NCBI GenBank assembly: GCA_044342535.1
Contig: JBIIPQ010000222.1
Location: forward strand, 1-7,147
Reading direction: 5' to 3'
Length of the DNA stretch: 7,147 nt
DNA from: UBA4615 sp044342535
GTDB lineage: Bacteria; Pseudomonadota; Gammaproteobacteria; Burkholderiales; Burkholderiaceae_E
Both the position numbers and the translations under genes were made by a program. Below the pieces are notes generated by a model. That model saw only the letters and a list, made by a program, of their open reading frames with translations. It did no database searches and was not told the origin of the DNA. Positions 6,458 to 7,147 of the stretch are shown one piece after another. The first letter of the stretch is position 1; the number at the start of each line of letters is the position of its first letter.

Positions 6458-6850
6458 ATGAAGGGCTACGTTCAGGACATCGAGTCCATCGCCACCGTCA
6501 ACAAGGACTTCCGACGCGTGCTCTACACGGCGCGGCACTGTCAGCTGGTGGTCATGTCGCTCGAGCCCCGGGAAGACATCGGCACGGAGGTCCACATGTT
6601 GGACCAGTTCTTCCGTGTCGAGGCCGGGCAAGGCGAAGCGGAGCTCGACGGCGTCCGAACGGCGATTCGGGCCGGCTTCGCGGTGATCGTCCCCGCCGGT
6701 GCCCGGCACAACATCATCAACACCGGCGCCGAGCCGCTGAGGCTCTGCACGCTCTACGCGCCGCCGAACCATCGTGACGGGGTGGTCCACCCCACGCGGG
6801 CCGACGCACAGGCCGACACCGAGCACTTCGACGGGAAGACATCGGAATGA
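6458..6850 (+). CDS. Single-domain cupin protein
   Basis: This is a 130-residue small cupin, a beta-barrel that typically binds one divalent metal. Cupin motif 1 reads G-T-E-V-H-M-L-D-Q-F-F-R-V-E-A-G-Q-G (42-59) and motif 2 reads P-A-G-A-R-H-N-I-I-N-T-G (79-90). The likely metal ligands are E44, H46, Q50 and H84, with glutamine in place of the usual glutamate. The closing segment L-Y-A-P-P-N-H-R-D-G-V-V-H (99-111) is the extended tail typical of a widespread subgroup of small bacterial cupins (Bh2720-like, from memory). No enzymatic activity is assigned. The ATG at 6458 has GGAG (6449-6452) five bases upstream. It lies 79 bases after DUF302 on the same strand, so an operon is plausible. It is followed by a strong hairpin and converges on the antitoxin gene. 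Confidence 0.9.
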   Translation: MKGYVQDIESIATVNKDFRRVLYTARHCQLVVMSLEPREDIGTEVHMLDQFFRVEAGQGEAELDGVRTAIRAGFAVIVPAGARHNIINTGAEPLRLCTLYAPPNHRDGVVHPTRADAQADTEHFDGKTSE

Positions 6851-6874
6851 CGCCGCGGAGCCCGCTGAATCGGT

Positions 6875-6899
6875 GCGGGTCGATCCCCGATCGGCCCGC
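6875..6899. terminator. Strong 11-bp hairpin between convergent genes
   Basis: GCGGGTCGATC and GATCGGCCCGC form an 11-base-pair stem closed by a CCC loop; the only non-Watson-Crick position is one T/G pair. It starts 24 bases after the cupin stop and lies 77 bases beyond the stop of the convergent antitoxin gene. Its position suits a bidirectional terminator. No T-run follows on either strand, which is common for stable GC-rich hairpins in such genomes but leaves intrinsic termination unproven. Confidence 0.55.
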
Positions 6900-6976
6900 G
6901 CTGAAGTCATTCGACAGCCTGCCCGAAGGGCCCTATCGCGCCGCCCGCGTTACGGCTCTCGGCACCTGCCGACGCT

Positions 6977-7147
6977 CTACTGAACCCCCTCCATCAGGCT
7001 CTCGTACGGGATATTCAACCCGTCGTGCAGCCTCTTGACCATCCGCAGGCTCAACGGGCGCCTCCGGTTCAGCACTTCGGAGACGCGGCCGCTCTGCCCG
7101 ATGTACGGCTCCAGATCGCGAGGCGTCAGCCCTTCCTGCTCCATGCG
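6977..7147 (-). CDS. HigA-type HTH antitoxin, C-terminal part (cut by window edge)
   Basis: The minus strand is open from the right edge to TAG at 6977-6979, giving the last 56 residues of a helix-turn-helix protein. The visible part reads M-E-Q-E-G-L-T-P-R-D-L-E-P-Y-I-G, then S-G-R-V-S-E-V-L-N-R-R-R-P-L-S-L and M-V-K-R-L-H-D-G-L-N-I-P. This is the pattern of the Xre-like HTH of HigA antitoxins (COG5499 type), with R-V-S-E-V-L-N as the recognition helix. The N-terminal half, about 60-70 residues in relatives, lies beyond the window; the Met at 7142-7144 is probably internal because the family has upstream residues. A HigB-like RNase toxin usually precedes higA in the same operon, so it would also lie beyond 7147. 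Nothing in the window encodes a toxin. Confidence 0.8.
   Translation of the reverse strand, partial: RMEQEGLTPRDLEPYIGQSGRVSEVLNRRRPLSLRMVKRLHDGLNIPYESLMEGVQ

Noticed and set aside
6847..7038. 63-codon ORF whose ATG overlaps the cupin stop (ATGA)
   Set aside because: The ATGA overlap suggested translational coupling. However, the ORF runs through the strong hairpin and then antisense to the antitoxin gene, has no recognisable sequence, and the antitoxin frame explains the downstream part.

Overview
The window is very GC-rich, compact chromosomal DNA. Its codon use is strongly biased to G/C at third positions, so long shadow frames stay open on both strands. The protein families present (a bacterial SUV3-type helicase, a LysR regulator, a PlsC-type acyltransferase, an MFS carrier) fit a betaproteobacterium of the Burkholderiales. 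That assignment is inference from protein character; the window contains no rRNA or other taxonomic marker.

Layout: (1) At the left edge an MFS transporter runs on the plus strand, its 5' end cut off by the window. (2) It converges, across only 24 bases, on a minus-strand block of three genes. In transcription order these are a LysR-family regulator (4318-5202), a SUV3-like DExH RNA helicase (1999-4101) and a small phospholipid-type acyltransferase (1304-1894). (3) A 116-base divergent intergenic region (5203-5318) separates the LysR gene from a plus-strand series: a SnoaL/NTF2-fold protein (5319-5840), a DUF302 protein (5968-6378) and a single-domain cupin (6458-6850). (4) Past a strong hairpin at 6875-6899, the right edge holds the C-terminal part of a HigA-type HTH antitoxin on the minus strand, cut by the window edge.

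The most coherent functional unit is the divergent pair of LysR regulator and SnoaL-like gene, possibly extending to DUF302 and the cupin. The usual LysR arrangement would have the regulator act on the neighbour it faces through sites in the shared intergenic DNA, and small inverted repeats are visible there. The three small plus-strand proteins are the kind found in accessory catabolic or stress loci, but the substrate cannot be read from the sequence. The helicase and acyltransferase look like ordinary chromosomal neighbours rather than parts of that module.

No rRNA, tRNA, CRISPR array, insertion sequence or origin was recognised, and no gene-free stretch exceeds 300 bases. I see no convincing new multi-gene system. 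The points most worth a second look are the unresolved helicase N-terminus, the dyads and repeats between the LysR and SnoaL-like genes, an Arg-rich small ORF with a good ribosome-binding site overlapping the DUF302 start, and the truncated antitoxin whose toxin partner should lie just outside the window.
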